A model generated the notes under the pieces. That model made no database searches and was not told where the DNA came from. It saw only the letters and a program-made list of their open reading frames with translations. Below are positions 1-9,789 of a DNA stretch of 64,000 nt, one piece after another. Made by a program: the position numbers and the translations under genes. This stretch comes from Gambelia wislizenii (taxonomy: Eukaryota; Chordata; Lepidosauria; Squamata; Crotaphytidae): assembly GCA_030847615.1 (NCBI GenBank), contig JAUMIR010000001.1, forward strand, positions 386,087,187-386,151,186, written 5' to 3'. The first letter of the stretch is position 1; every line of letters begins with the position of its first letter.

Positions 1-385
1 TTTCTTTGTTGAATTTGTGATCATCTGTTCTAGGAAGGCATAATCCACATCCTCAGTCTGGCTTGGGGATCTGTAGTAGACCTCCACAATGACATCCCTG
101 TTTTTCTCCACCTTAATTTTTACCCCAATGTTCTCAACCTGGTTTCTAGGATTTAAGTCATGTATCTCTTCACAGGTGTAAACCTCCTTGACATATAATG
201 CTACTACCCCTTTTCTGTTTGGTCTGTTTCTTTAAAATAGGTTCAACCTTCTATTACTACTTTCCAATTATAAAACTCATCCCATCAGTTTTCAGTGTTG
301 ATTATTATATTATATTTGCTTTGCTGTGTTAAGAATTCAAATTCATTTTGTTTATTTCCCATGCTCTGCACATTAGTGTAGAGAA
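1..385 (-). mobile_element. CR1 LINE fragment, endonuclease region (cut by window edge)
   Basis: On the minus strand, reading down from about 385, the sequence translates to LYTNVQSMGNKQ and then the start of a CR1 ORF2 endonuclease domain. The same block occurs on the plus strand from 57827 in the better-preserved CR1 copy. The AP-endonuclease nicks target DNA to prime reverse transcription. This piece has indels and stops, has no RT domain within the window, and runs off the left edge. The clade call is firm; the right boundary is good to about 10 bases. Confidence 0.75.
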
Positions 386-479
386 AGTGTGTTGGCCACA
401 TGGGCCCACTCCCAGGCTCTATCCAACCCTGAGTAAAGAACCCTGGGTGTCCCTGGTAAAGAAAAGGTTAAGAACCACC

Positions 480-1166
480 GGTTTAGATGGTGAAAACACT
501 CCTCATAGAATTCTGCAGGGAATACCTTTTGTCCCAATGAGATCCCATGGTGATTCACCATGTTCAGAAGGGGGAGTGCCAAAAATGGCAAAAATTATAT
601 GGGGAAAGTCTTTGTGGCTTTTTCCTGAACTTTAAAAAAATAATATGTAGAAATGCACATTACTGCCCATTTGGACATCTGATTTGAATTGCAGTACATT
701 CTCAGAGAGGGGCAGAAGTAGAAATCTGATTGGTTGGATGTGCACAGGGGGAGGGCTTGCCAGTCGGAAGCGCCATTTTGGAGTTTCATGGTAGTGATCA
801 TGTGCTTTTTCACTAAACTGAAGCGACGGAACCATTATTTTAATTGGGAGGTTGCACGTATGCACCCCTGATTTACATTTTTTTAAAAAAAATACTGTGC
901 AGCAGCAGCAACTTGTGGAAAATTATAACACAAGTAATTCATTTGCAGCCACCATCTTGACTCACAGGCATGGCTCCATGTGCATGGTAGGGGGTTGGAC
1001 TCAATGTCCCTTGAGGTCTCTTCCATCTCTATGATTCTATGAACATAAAACATGGATAGCTTTGCATACCAGTGATTTTGCCAAAAAACCATGGAGACAA
1101 ATGAACACTGCCGTGAACTTGCATTAATGTGCAGCAACCCACATTATATTTTCTCATCTAGACAAC
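480..1166 (+). mobile_element. Family A non-autonomous DNA element, copy 1
   Basis: The left end (GTTTAGATGGTGAAAA) and the reverse complement of the right end (GTTGTCTAGATGAGAAAA) form imperfect terminal inverted repeats. The interior, including a segment reading CACCATCTTGACTCAC or close variants and a segment near TTTTGCCAAAAAACCATGG, recurs at about 8603, 35505, 45953, 49332 and 62119. No coding frame is convincing. It is interrupted by a CR1 tail at 985-1043. I do not recognise the superfamily and no clear target duplication was found. Confidence 0.55.
985..1043 (+). mobile_element. Very short 5'-truncated CR1 3' end
   Basis: The segment reads GGGGGTTGGACTCAATG, then a block equivalent to 'ggtctcttccatctct', and ends with ATGATTCTATGAA. 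This matches the 3' UTR and ATTCTATG-type end of the long CR1 copy at 60590-60650. Only about 60 bases were integrated. The flanking sequence on both sides belongs to family A, so the CR1 insertion is the younger event. Confidence 0.7.
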
Positions 1167-1195
1167 ACCATTGATTGCAGGTTTGCTGCAATGTG

Positions 1196-2017
1196 GAGAA
1201 TATAACCTTGTTTTACGGAAACAAAATGGCTCGTGTTCTCAGGGTTGGTCATTCCAAAGATTTCATGGGTTCAGACAGAACTTGGGAAAGCTAATGTATG
1301 AGGCAACAGCTCCCAGAATTCTCCAGAGGCATAAGGGGTTGCTATCCCCAAAAGGTAACAGTTCCAAGGTCTGAGTTCCCGCTTGTTCTCTGAATGTGCT
1401 TCGAACACAAGACTGGAGTGATTGTAATGAAATCTGAATCTCATTGTCACAATCTGTGACCACAGTCTGCCTTCACACATTCATGCCTCCTAGCATAGCT
1501 TCCGGGAAGAGTGGAGCTCTAGCATATCTCCCTTTAAAAGTTAAGCACTTTGTGTGGCAAATCCATGTTTCTTAAGTATCATTTTCTGGCCTCTCTCTTT
1601 TGAATAGTTTGGGTGTAATTTCCAGTAAAAACACAAGAGGGCAGTACAGTTCTAACCCGGGACTCTATTTTTTTCAGTCAAAATCTGAAAGACTGTGCTC
1701 TCCAAGAAGAAAAAAGTTAGAAGGAAATCCCAGTAGGCAAACAGGAGTTTCTCATGAGTAAACATGTTTAGAATGGTCATAGTTACATTGACTGGGTTGG
1801 AAAGGGAAAAAAAGTTGTTCCCAACTCACGTTAAAATCGTTGAACTGGAAGCTTTCATTTTGTTTTCAGTTCAGCAATATTTTTAGTTGTGTCTTTGCTC
1901 TTCCTTGTTTCTTTTTAGAAGAGCAAAAATAAAAGCAACATGCACCATATCTACACAGCTCTCTATTCTAATGTTGTAACCTTTGGGTCCAGGGGTGGAG
2001 AATGCAGTGAGCCTAAT
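1196..2017. other. Unassigned intergenic sequence
   Basis: I see no convincing gene, RNA or recognisable repeat here. The short open frames have no domain signature. A CTCCCAGAATTCTCCAGAGG stretch near 1310 resembles the common 'cccagaat' repeats elsewhere in the window but is too short to call. Confidence 0.4.
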
Positions 2018-2034
2018 CTGGATCAGACCCATGT

Positions 2035-2529
2035 CTCTCTCTCTCTCTGGCTTTTCTTCGCAAACGAAGATTCAGGAAGGACTTCATGCGCTGATTCAGG
2101 AAGGACTTCCTGCGCTTTCTGCAAGCGAGCTAATGAGTAAAAAGCCCAATCCGAGATAAACAAATCCAGTTGCAGAAAGCACAGCAGAAGGTCTCCTTGG
2201 GTGATGTTTCCGGGTTGTGCTTCTTTCTGCGTTGTTGTTTCTCTTCAAGACTTGTTCAGCGTGAGTTCTCAAATAAAGCTGCAGCATTGGGGATAGTGCA
2301 TCTCCATGCCTCCAGATGTGAGGCCAGGGTGGACCATTGTTGGTGATCAATTTGGCCGAGCCTGAGATGTTGTTTCAGGGAGTCCTTATATTGCTTTTTT
2401 GGAGCACCCCTCTTACGCTGACCCGTGGCAAGTTCACTATAGAGTACTATTTTTGGGAGGCGATGGTCCTCCATCCTAGAAACGTGCCCTGCCCAGTGCA
2501 GCTGTGTTCTCAATATCATGGCGTCAATG
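2035..2529 (-). mobile_element. RTE-like LINE 3' fragment, copy 1
   Basis: On the minus strand it encodes part of the region after the reverse transcriptase core, including TQLHWAGHVSRMEDHRLPK and RKRGAPKKQYKDSLKQHLRL, followed by a cysteine/histidine-rich end. The 3' terminus is an AG-repeat (TCTCTCTCTC on the plus strand). Near-perfect 17-bp direct repeats CTGGATCAGACCCRTGT flank it at 2018-2034 and 2530-2546 and are the target-site duplication. Related copies lie at 15838-16955 and 34115-34572. I cannot fix the LINE clade; RTE-X is a possibility. Confidence 0.75.
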
Positions 2530-2546
2530 CTGGATCAGACCCGTGT

Positions 2547-3450
2547 AAAAATGAAGTAAATGAACTGCGTGCAGAGTATGAATGCAGTATTTTAATACAG
2601 CAGCCAGAAAAAAAGTTTCACATGGAAAAAAAGTAGTCATTCTGTTGATTTGAATATAGTGAGCCTATAAAATTAAGACAGACTTCTCATCTTCTCCAGT
2701 TTTACACAAATTTGTTAAGTCAAACTGGAGACAGTGAAAGTTGTTTCCAAATAAAATAAACATGCTTTGGGTTAGGATCTGGCTGTGTAGCTAATCAAAT
2801 TCACTGAAATCAATGGAAGCAGACATGTTGAAAATGTCCCTGTTTTTATTTGTGTAAACTGTTATCTTCTGCAAACCAAGTTATGAATGCAAATAACAAA
2901 ATAGCTGGGTTTAAAAAAAACCAGATAAAAAGTAAAGCAATTTAAATTATTACTTTAAACGGTTAAAGCTAAAAAGAAGAAGAAAGAATTCTATTTATAT
3001 TCTGTTGTTCCTTGGCCTAGATCCAATGCGATTTTAATGAAGCAAGCAAAAAACTCCACTAGCAAATTTGCAGTGGATTTAACTATTGAACCAATAGCAC
3101 AAGACAGAATGTATACGAACAAATCTACTTTGCCCCTATTTCTCAGGCAGGCAGTTGCATAATGGAAAACTGTGCTGGACCTCTCTCCCTTTCATTAACT
3201 CTAGAAATTGCTGTCCACCAGTGAAATGGACCTTGAAATAGCACAATGATTATTTATTTACTTGATTAATTCAAATAAAGCACAATGAGATTCTTTTCTA
3301 GGTGTTTTTTTTTTTTATGTATATTGCCAGGTTTCAATTAAAAATCCCCAGGCAACTTAGCATAATATTAAAATACTAAAAGTATTAAAACAAATATTAC
3401 AAATTGGTAATGGTAAGTATATCTTTGTGCATATATACATATGTAAGGTG
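2547..3450. other. Unassigned AT-rich intergenic sequence
   Basis: This stretch is AT-rich with short A and T runs. I recognise no gene, RNA or repeat family in it. Confidence 0.4.
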
Positions 3451-3452
3451 TA

Positions 3453-4060
3453 CAGTTAGCCCTCTGTATCCATGGATTCTGCATCTACAGATTCAACCAT
3501 TCATGGCTTGAAAATGCCCCCCCCCCATTCCAAAAAGCACACTTTGATTTTGCCATTTTGTATAAGGGACACTATTTTATTATGCCATATCTATATATAA
3601 TTATCTTGGGTATGTTGCCTTTCCCAGTGTGCTGATTGGCTGCTCAGGAAGCATACCCAACCAATCACCACCCACATGCAAGTTTCCTCTCCACCTCACA
3701 ATCCGCTCCCATCATTCAATCTGTGCCCCAGATTGGGACCCAGGCAGTCAACTGACAGTGGTGACCGGCCACCTGAGATGGGCCCCAGGCAGTCAAACTG
3801 GTGAATGTGGCAGCAGCAGGGCAACAGACGAGTCACCCTCAGCAATTCTGGGAAAAATGTGGAATGCTGAGAAGGGGAGGAGGAATTTAAACCCACCAGC
3901 CTACCTTACAGGATTGTCGTGAGGTCTACCAGGCATTTTGGGGGGAGTTTTTGAATGGTATATGGTACGCCGAGTCCAGCTAGTTGTATGTAATGGGACT
4001 TGAGCACCGGCGGATTTTGTATCCACAGAGGGAGGATGGTCCTGGAACCAAGGGCCCATT
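3453..4060 (+). mobile_element. Tigger/pogo-like MITE, interrupted
   Basis: The left end CAGTTAGCCCTCTGTATCC and the following 'ggattctgcatctacagattcaacc' are typical of pogo/Tigger-type ends; a TA dinucleotide precedes it at 3451-3452. The right part, a TCCACAG block then GGTCCTGGAACCAAGGGCCC, matches the opposite end of such elements. A reverse-orientation relative lies at 35105-35350. By comparison with that copy, about 400 bases between roughly 3588 and 3984 are extra. There is no transposase. Confidence 0.6.
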
Positions 4061-4069
4061 GCATGTGTA

Positions 4070-4092
4070 TATGCATATATATATATATATGG
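4070..4092. repeat. (AT)n microsatellite
   Basis: A simple TATATATA tract directly follows the Tigger-like element. Confidence 0.8.
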
Positions 4093-4099
4093 GTTAGGG

Positions 4100-5425
4100 C
4101 AAGAGATACTCTTCCATGAGCAGCCTTGCTTTTCCTGAATTAGTGTATGTTTCTTGCATGAGAAAAGAGAATGGAAATCCCGAGTGTGTTTGTGGTAGCG
4201 CAATATCTTGCAAACGTTTTCAAGATGCTTGTTTCTGCTAAGTCTTCCAGTAAAACTTCTGTAATAAGTTTCCAAGCAGCATTTCCACTGGACTTTCTTT
4301 TTGCTGGTTCATACGTATCCATTGGTTTCAGCAGGTCCTCAGTTTCATTAGCTTAGTTGGGATCCAACTCCTTACGTATTGTCAGCCTAATTCTGCTTCT
4401 GACACACTGGAGATACATAAGTCCAATGACTTCCCAAAGTGTTATTCTTGCATCCCATTTCTATTGATGTTTACTGAGAAATAAATCTTTATGAGTTTAA
4501 TGGAACTTTATCCTTAGTAAATGTGCCCAGGACTGGGACGTTAATTTAGAAAGCTGTTTTTCAGATGCTCATATATTTGGAATGATCACATTGGTAGTAA
4601 ATTATTCCACAATTTTGTCTTTACTTCAGGCATTCATCTTTCATATGCTATTTCTTGGGTGGAGGGAAGTGCATATCTAGGGATATCAGATGTAGGGATG
4701 GGCAAATCTGTTAAACTTGACTTTATTTTTTCCACCATTAAGTTTGTTCTGTCCCACAAATATATCAGCTTTTCAACACCCCCCCCCCATTTTGTGTACA
4801 TATTTTTCAGCACATTTTTTAATACAGGCAACTGTTGACAAGTTTGTATGCCTTTTAGAATTGCTCACAGTCCCCCCCCCGCAAAAAATTCATACATGTG
4901 TCAAATATACTTTTCTCTTTGGCAAAAGACATTGCAGGCTCCAAAGCGTGTAGATTTACACCCACAAATTGTGCTTTCATTCCTTATTTGGTTTCAGGAG
5001 GTACATAGTGGTTAAAACCCATTACAGTACTAAAAGAAAAAAAACTCAGCTGAGAAAATTTCTCACTCCTCCTTCATCAATTGTGGATATCCTAAATCCC
5101 AACAGCGGACACTTGCAACATACTCAAACTGCCCACTATTGTACGAAGACCAATAAGGAATATAGGCAGCCCACCTCATTCCAACCTCAGAGTTTTCCAC
5201 CCTGGGAGAAAAAAATTCAGCCGACCCATTTCTTCCCCATTATGTAATGGTGTTTAAGGAAATGTCAGTGCCATTAAAATCTCCCAAAGAGTGATAAGCA
5301 GCTGCATGTGATGTTGTTTTGCTGGGTTTTTTAAAAGTTGCACAGTATTATTCATATCCCCAGAGCTTCATCCTTAAGCTTTTGACTGACAGGCATCAAG
5401 TAGAGCCTACCTTTTCTGCAACTTT
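4100..5425. other. Unassigned sequence with one old palindromic-repeat trace
   Basis: No gene is visible. The part at 4465-4540 (TTTACTGAGAAATAAATC and then GGAACTTTATCCTTAGTAAA) is a decayed member of the short 'tactcagaagtaagt' palindromic repeat also seen at 6500, 19337 and 31935. Two C-runs occur near 4780 and 4874. The rest is unrecognised. Confidence 0.35.
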
Positions 5426-5429
5426 CAAG

Positions 5430-5530
5430 ATGGTGTGTGTATGTGTGCATGTGTGTGTGTGTGAGCGCATGCGCACATGCACACATGCAATATATATATA
5501 TATATATATATATATCTATATATATATCTT
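5430..5530. repeat. Compound (GT)n / (CA)n / (TA)n microsatellite
   Basis: A TGTGTG tract passes through a CGCATGCGCACATGC centre into a long TATATA tract. Alternating purine-pyrimidine DNA of this kind can adopt Z-DNA or cruciform structures; no function is implied. Confidence 0.85.
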
Positions 5531-6495
5531 CTCCCCCTTTTTACATTCAGCAGCTGAACCAAACTTCACAAAGCAAATCAAAAGAATGGGTAAAAGGTTA
5601 GGATAGATGGACTGTTTCCAAATTGGAATACTAATGATGATCTTTAATGAAGCCTGACAGTACAATCTGTTTCTCATTGTTCCCTAAGTGTTGGCTACTG
5701 ATCATGTTCACTTGTGTGAGGTGATGAGGAGAGGTAGAAATGAGTGGCCCCCGCTGGCAAGTAGGACTGAGAACAGCTGATCTTTCAGCAAGGATTAAAT
5801 TAATTAAAATGATTCCTGCATCTGAAGAATCAATCTTTTTATTTGTTATCATCATACTGTTTATTAATATTGAATGGTGGCTAATTGGTGGCACTGCTGT
5901 TTGGGTCATCTGGCTGAGTAATCTTCTTACAGAAAACTGTCACCAGTGCCCAATTCGAGTAGGGAATTGGGAGAAGAGATTTCCCCAACTTCTTGATTAT
6001 GGAAAGAAGGGTGACAGAGGAATGAGAGTTTACAGCTCCTGGGCAGGCAAAACATTGGCAACAATGTGTTCTGTGCATGAACAAAAAGCAGCAGCTCTAT
6101 AATTTCCACCTAGACTCTCTGTTTTCTATAATTCAGTTTAATTTCTAAACTAACTAGACGGAAGGTACATTAGAGATTTCTGGGTTTTATTATTAAATAA
6201 CCAAGTTGTCTGTACATATACAGTACATTGCTTAATGCAGCTTCCACACTCTAGATGCTAATTTGCCTTATGCAAGATGATGCATTAAGGGTGAAGTATT
6301 GTTAGTGAGGATAAACTTAAGAAAAGAAGATTAAAAATCCCCCTATTGATTTGTTATTGTCCTTGGCAGATATGGGATTATGCAAAAAAGAAAAAAAAAC
6401 ACTGAATTATTTATTTTGGCAAATTAAAGGGATAGTAGTGGGATGTTCCACATCTCTTGAAGTAGGGAATTTTTACAACAGCAATATTGAAGAAA
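5531..6495. other. Unassigned intergenic sequence
   Basis: No recognised repeat or gene. The part around 5780-5850 contains TTAATTAA-rich, non-repetitive sequence, but nothing that supports a specific call. Confidence 0.35.
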
Positions 6496-6499
6496 TGGC

Positions 6500-6610
6500 T
6501 GTAATTCTAAGTGCACTTACTAAAAAGTAAATGCACTTAGAATTAAAAATAAATTGAGTTTAATACAGTGTGATTTACTTCTGAGCAGAATGTTCAGGAT
6601 TAGACTAAAT
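6500..6610. repeat. Short palindromic repeat with hairpin
   Basis: Nearly perfect inverted repeats (TAATTCTAAGTGCACTTACT and its complement) lie at 6502-6544. They are followed by ACTTCTGAGCAGAATGTTCAGGATTAG, a decayed form of the short 'tactcagaagtaagt...ataggattg' repeat found several times in this window. It is non-coding and probably an old MITE. Confidence 0.5.
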
Positions 6611-6619
6611 AATATACAG

Positions 6620-7530
6620 CTATACCAAGCTATACCAAGGTAAGTGGCAAAGTTATTTAAATGCCATTAATCAGTAAAATGTGTTTTTTAATGTATGGTA
6701 TTATGTTTACATTGAAAGGGTTTTTTTTTATAGTGCTTGATCAATTTTATGTTGGTCTTTATCTTATGTTACAATACCATAAACTTTATCAGGCTGAAAT
6801 TGAAATATTCCATCCATGAACTGACTCCTTTTCCCCTCCTTTGAGAAAGTTTGGAGTTTGGGAGAGAAGGAAACAGTTGCATGTATTTTTGAAAATCCCC
6901 ATTTTTCACCCCTTGCTGAAAGCCAATGAATGTTGTTAAAAATAATTGCACACAGACAAGAATGATGCAAAACCACAAAGTTTTACTTCTACTTTTATTC
7001 AAACCTTTCACAAGAGCCACTACCACCTCACTCCATTAAGAATGCCCAAGAATAAAAATTCTCAGAAATGTCAAAAATTAATATTACACAAAACTCCATG
7101 CACTTCTCCCTCTACTCAGTCTTTCCACCCTTGTCAGATTCTTCAGTATCACATGTGGACAACATGAATCGCTCCATCACCATCCTTTTCCATTGTCTTC
7201 TTTTCCAAACTTGCATTTCCCTTAGATTCTTTTCTTTTTCTGTGTGTTCATCTTTCTTTCCACTGGTTTGCCTTTTCCCTTTTTTTGCTGTGTTTCCTAT
7301 TCCTTCTTCTATCTCTCATTTTTAGCCAGTCTTCCCTCCCCTTTCTCCCTATGTCTTCCTCCTCTGCTCCTGTAGTTTCTTGAAGTTCCTTCCTCCTTCT
7401 TTCCTATAATCTCATGTATTGCCACTTCCTCCCCATTGTGCTGCTTCCTTACCCCAGTACCTCTGCATCACCACATCAGTAGCACCATGGACTTCTTCCT
7501 GTCACTCCTTCCTTCCTTCTTGTAAGTTCC
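6620..7530. other. Unassigned sequence; pyrimidine-rich from about 7170
   Basis: No gene is recognised. From about 7170 to 7530 the plus strand is strikingly rich in C and T (TTTTCC, CTTCCTCC runs), possibly the upstream part of the L2-like fragment that follows, but I could not read protein similarity there. Confidence 0.35.
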
Positions 7531-7534
7531 ATGT

Positions 7535-8113
7535 TCTTGTAATTTGGCCCATTGTTTTGATCATGTTACCCCACTTTTGATATCCCTTCATTGTCTACCT
7601 GTTCCCTCTAGGATTCAGTATAAGCTGCTTGTTCTGACATTCAAGCCCCTGCATAACCTAGCTCCTTCTTATCTTGCAACTCTTATCTCTTTTTACCAGC
7701 CTGTTAGAAAATTTTTGCTCTGCGAATTCTGGGCTTCTTACCCAGCCAAAGGTTTCTTCCTCCTTGGCTCAACTTTGTCCTTTTTCTCTTGCTGCCCCTT
7801 ATTCCTGGAATCGCCTCCCAGTAAACTCTCAGAGTATTTCTTCCCTTGCTGTTTTTAAATCCAAATTGAAAACTTTTTTGTTCCTTCAAACTTTGGGAAT
7901 TTTGGATTAATGTTTATATCTTTATTATATTTGATTACTTGTACTGATTATTTTGTTTTATTCTGCATTATGTGTATGTTTTTTTCCTCCTATTGTATTT
8001 TAGTATTATATTTTAGTATTTTATATTATTGGAATAGTTATAATTGTTTTATTCTGTAACCTTTTGTAAAGTACCATGTACATCGATAATGCTATATAAA
8101 TAAGAGATAATTA
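7535..8113 (+). mobile_element. L2-like LINE 3' fragment
   Basis: The frame from about 7544 reads FDHVTPLLISLHCLPVPSRI and KLLVLTFKPLHNLAPSYL. A second frame continues with SLAAPYSWNRLPVNS and VFKSKLKTFLFLQT. These are the standard C-terminal blocks of L2/CR1-group ORF2 (TPLL..LHWLP, FK.L..L.P.YL, WN.LP, FK..LKT.LF). The 3' end (CATGTACATCGATAATGCTATATAAATAA) is typical of L2-type LINEs. At least one frameshift is present near 7700. It is a dead 5'-truncated copy. Confidence 0.75.
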
Positions 8114-8199
8114 TAATAATATCCTAAAGCTTCTAAATAAAACTGCTGTAAAGTTATAACATGGTACATTAACTCAGAAATAAATTGGCTGGTTCTACC

Positions 8200-8275
8200 T
8201 TAGGAAACTTTATTTTTTTACTACATTTCCCAGAATCTCAGAGCCGGCATGGCCAGTGACTGGCCATTCACTCCC
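8200..8275. repeat. Fragment of the 'cccagaat' dispersed repeat
   Basis: TACATTTCCCAGAATCTCAG followed by GGCATGGCCAGTGACTGGCC resembles the repeat at 38630-38735, where ATAGTTCCCAGAATCCTC faces an inverted GAATTCTGGGGGCTATAGTT. Probably an old palindromic MITE. Confidence 0.4.
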
Positions 8276-8495
8276 TGTTTTGAAAGGAGGCCTAAAACCA
8301 TCCCCTGCCTCTCCATGCGTCAAAATGGCTAATTTTTTCCAGAGGCTTCAGTGGTTGCAATTGGTCATGATATAGCTATACATTTTTTTCAGGAAAAAAA
8401 AGGAGATAGGTGTATAGGGGAACTCTTTGGGTCCACATAAGCAGCTTTCTGGATCCCATGTAGCTGTGGGTTACATGTGTCCACCCTTGCCTTAT

Positions 8496-8556
8496 TGTGT
8501 GTGTGTGTGTGTGTGTGTGTATACACATGTACAGCATGCATACATACACATACACA
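8496..8556. repeat. (GT)n microsatellite with degenerate (CA) end
   Basis: About 13 GT units are followed by ATACACATGTACA and a degenerate CATACA tract. Confidence 0.85.
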
Positions 8557-8602
8557 CTGTAAATGAAAGTTCAGTATGGTGTAGCGGTTTGAGTGTTGGG
8601 GC

Positions 8603-9262
8603 CTGTATACAAGAGGGGAAATGTGGGTTGATGCGCACTAACGCCAATTTGAAGCAGCTTCTGTTTGTCTTAATGGTTTTCTGGCAAAATCACAGGATGC
8701 TTTCTCTGTCCCAACAGGCATCCTGCGAATCAAGATGGTGGCTGTGAGTGAATTACTTGTGGTTTTATTGTCGTCAGTTACCGCTGCCACCAATCAGTAT
8801 TCTTTTTAAAAAAAGCATATCTAAGGTGTGAAAGTGAAATGTTCCACCTAAACAATTTTTTAAAAGAAAAGAAAAGGGCTGTTTTGTCACCTGAGCACAC
8901 GATCGCTAAAACAAAAATCTAAGATGGCAGTTCTGGATGCTTGCCTTGTTAGAAAGCTCCACCTCCTGCCCACATCTGACAAATCAGCTTCTACTTCCGC
9001 TCTTATCGGGAATGCAAGTGAATGTGAATCCAACCATCAAATCGAGTGACAATGCACCTTCTCTATGGAGCTTTTTAAAAAAAGCCACGAAAGCTTTCCC
9101 ATAAGAGTTTCCCCAGGGAAAGCCACAAAAGCTTTCCCATCAGAGTTTACAATGGATTTGGCCCCCTCCCGAATATTGTGATCCAATGTGGAATGTCATT
9201 AGGACAGGTAGAATTCCTAGTGAATTCCATGAGGATTATTTTGACTGTTAAAACAACCCCTT
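8603..9262 (-). mobile_element. Family A non-autonomous DNA element, copy 2
   Basis: The reverse complement aligns by eye with copy 1 throughout: a right end ATTCCATGAGGATTATTTTG, an internal segment mirroring TTGCCAGAAAACCATT, and a terminal TTGTATACAGG variant. Orientation is opposite to copy 1. No coding capacity and no clear target duplication. Confidence 0.55.
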
Positions 9263-9275
9263 AGACTAGAATGCC

Positions 9276-9402
9276 TAGTTCCCACTCAGCCATGGGAACC
9301 CACTGAATGACCTTGGGCAATGCCAAACCTCCTCTGAATAAATCTTGCCAAGAAAAATCTAGTATATAATAGACCTGATGACACACAACAACAACAAAAA
9401 CT
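9276..9402 (+). mobile_element. tRNA-derived SINE (Bov-B-tailed), tRNA head missing
   Basis: It contains CAGCCATGGGAACCCACTGA, ATGACCTTGGGCAA, the block CTCTGAATAAATCTTGCCAAG, and ends in ACACACAACAACAACAAAAA. These are the body and tail of the SINE seen complete at 43797, 46717 and 47160. The tRNA head and part of the tail region are lost. Confidence 0.65.
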
Positions 9403-9435
9403 ATATTTCTGTGTTGTTTTCTTTTATTTACAAAC

Positions 9436-9545
9436 TTTGGAATGTATTTATTTGTCTATTTATTTATTTTATATCCTACCTTTCTCCAGTCAGAGGGTGC
9501 TAGGCGGCTTACACTAAATTAAAATAAAACTGAGTACAGCTAAAA
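9436..9545 (-). mobile_element. L2-like LINE 3' tail
   Basis: Read in reverse complement this is a 'gtaagccgcctagcaccctctgactggagaaaggtaggatataaaataaa' type tail, the usual 3' end of the L2-like LINEs here. No coding sequence remains. Confidence 0.6.
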
Positions 9546-9562
9546 TCTTACTATACAAAAAA

Positions 9563-9650
9563 GTTGTTGTTGTTGTCATCGTCATGTGCCTTCAAGTCAT
9601 TCCCGATTTATGGTGACCCTAAGGCAAACCTATCATGGTTAGTTATATAC
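9563..9650 (-). mobile_element. Bov-B-tailed SINE, 3' part
   Basis: GTTGTTGTTGTTG, then TGTGCCTTCAAGTCATTCCC and TTATGGTGACCCTAAGGC are the reverse complement of the SINE tail. It breaks off after AACCTATCATGG. The next 60 bases carry a trace of the 'actaagaagtgagtctcattgg' short palindromic repeat. Confidence 0.65.
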
Positions 9651-9734
9651 TAAGAAGTGAGTCTCATTGGTTTCATCTCCCACCAATGTGGGAACAGTAT
9701 AGTATAACAGTAACAGTGTTCCTTTTTTCATCAG

Positions 9735-9782
9735 TATAAAATATGACCATGGTCCCTTCTAACTCTATGATTTTGTGATCAG
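9735..9782 (+). mobile_element. CR1 3' tail trace
   Basis: CCATGGTCCCTTCTAACTCT followed by ATGATTTTGTGATC matches the CR1 terminal block with its ATTCTATG-type end. It is short and decayed. Confidence 0.5.
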
Positions 9783-9789
9783 GATAAAG

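Noticed and set aside
5319..5606. Open frame of 95 codons through the microsatellite
   Set aside because: The frame is kept open by the GT and TA repeats and encodes a low-complexity peptide.
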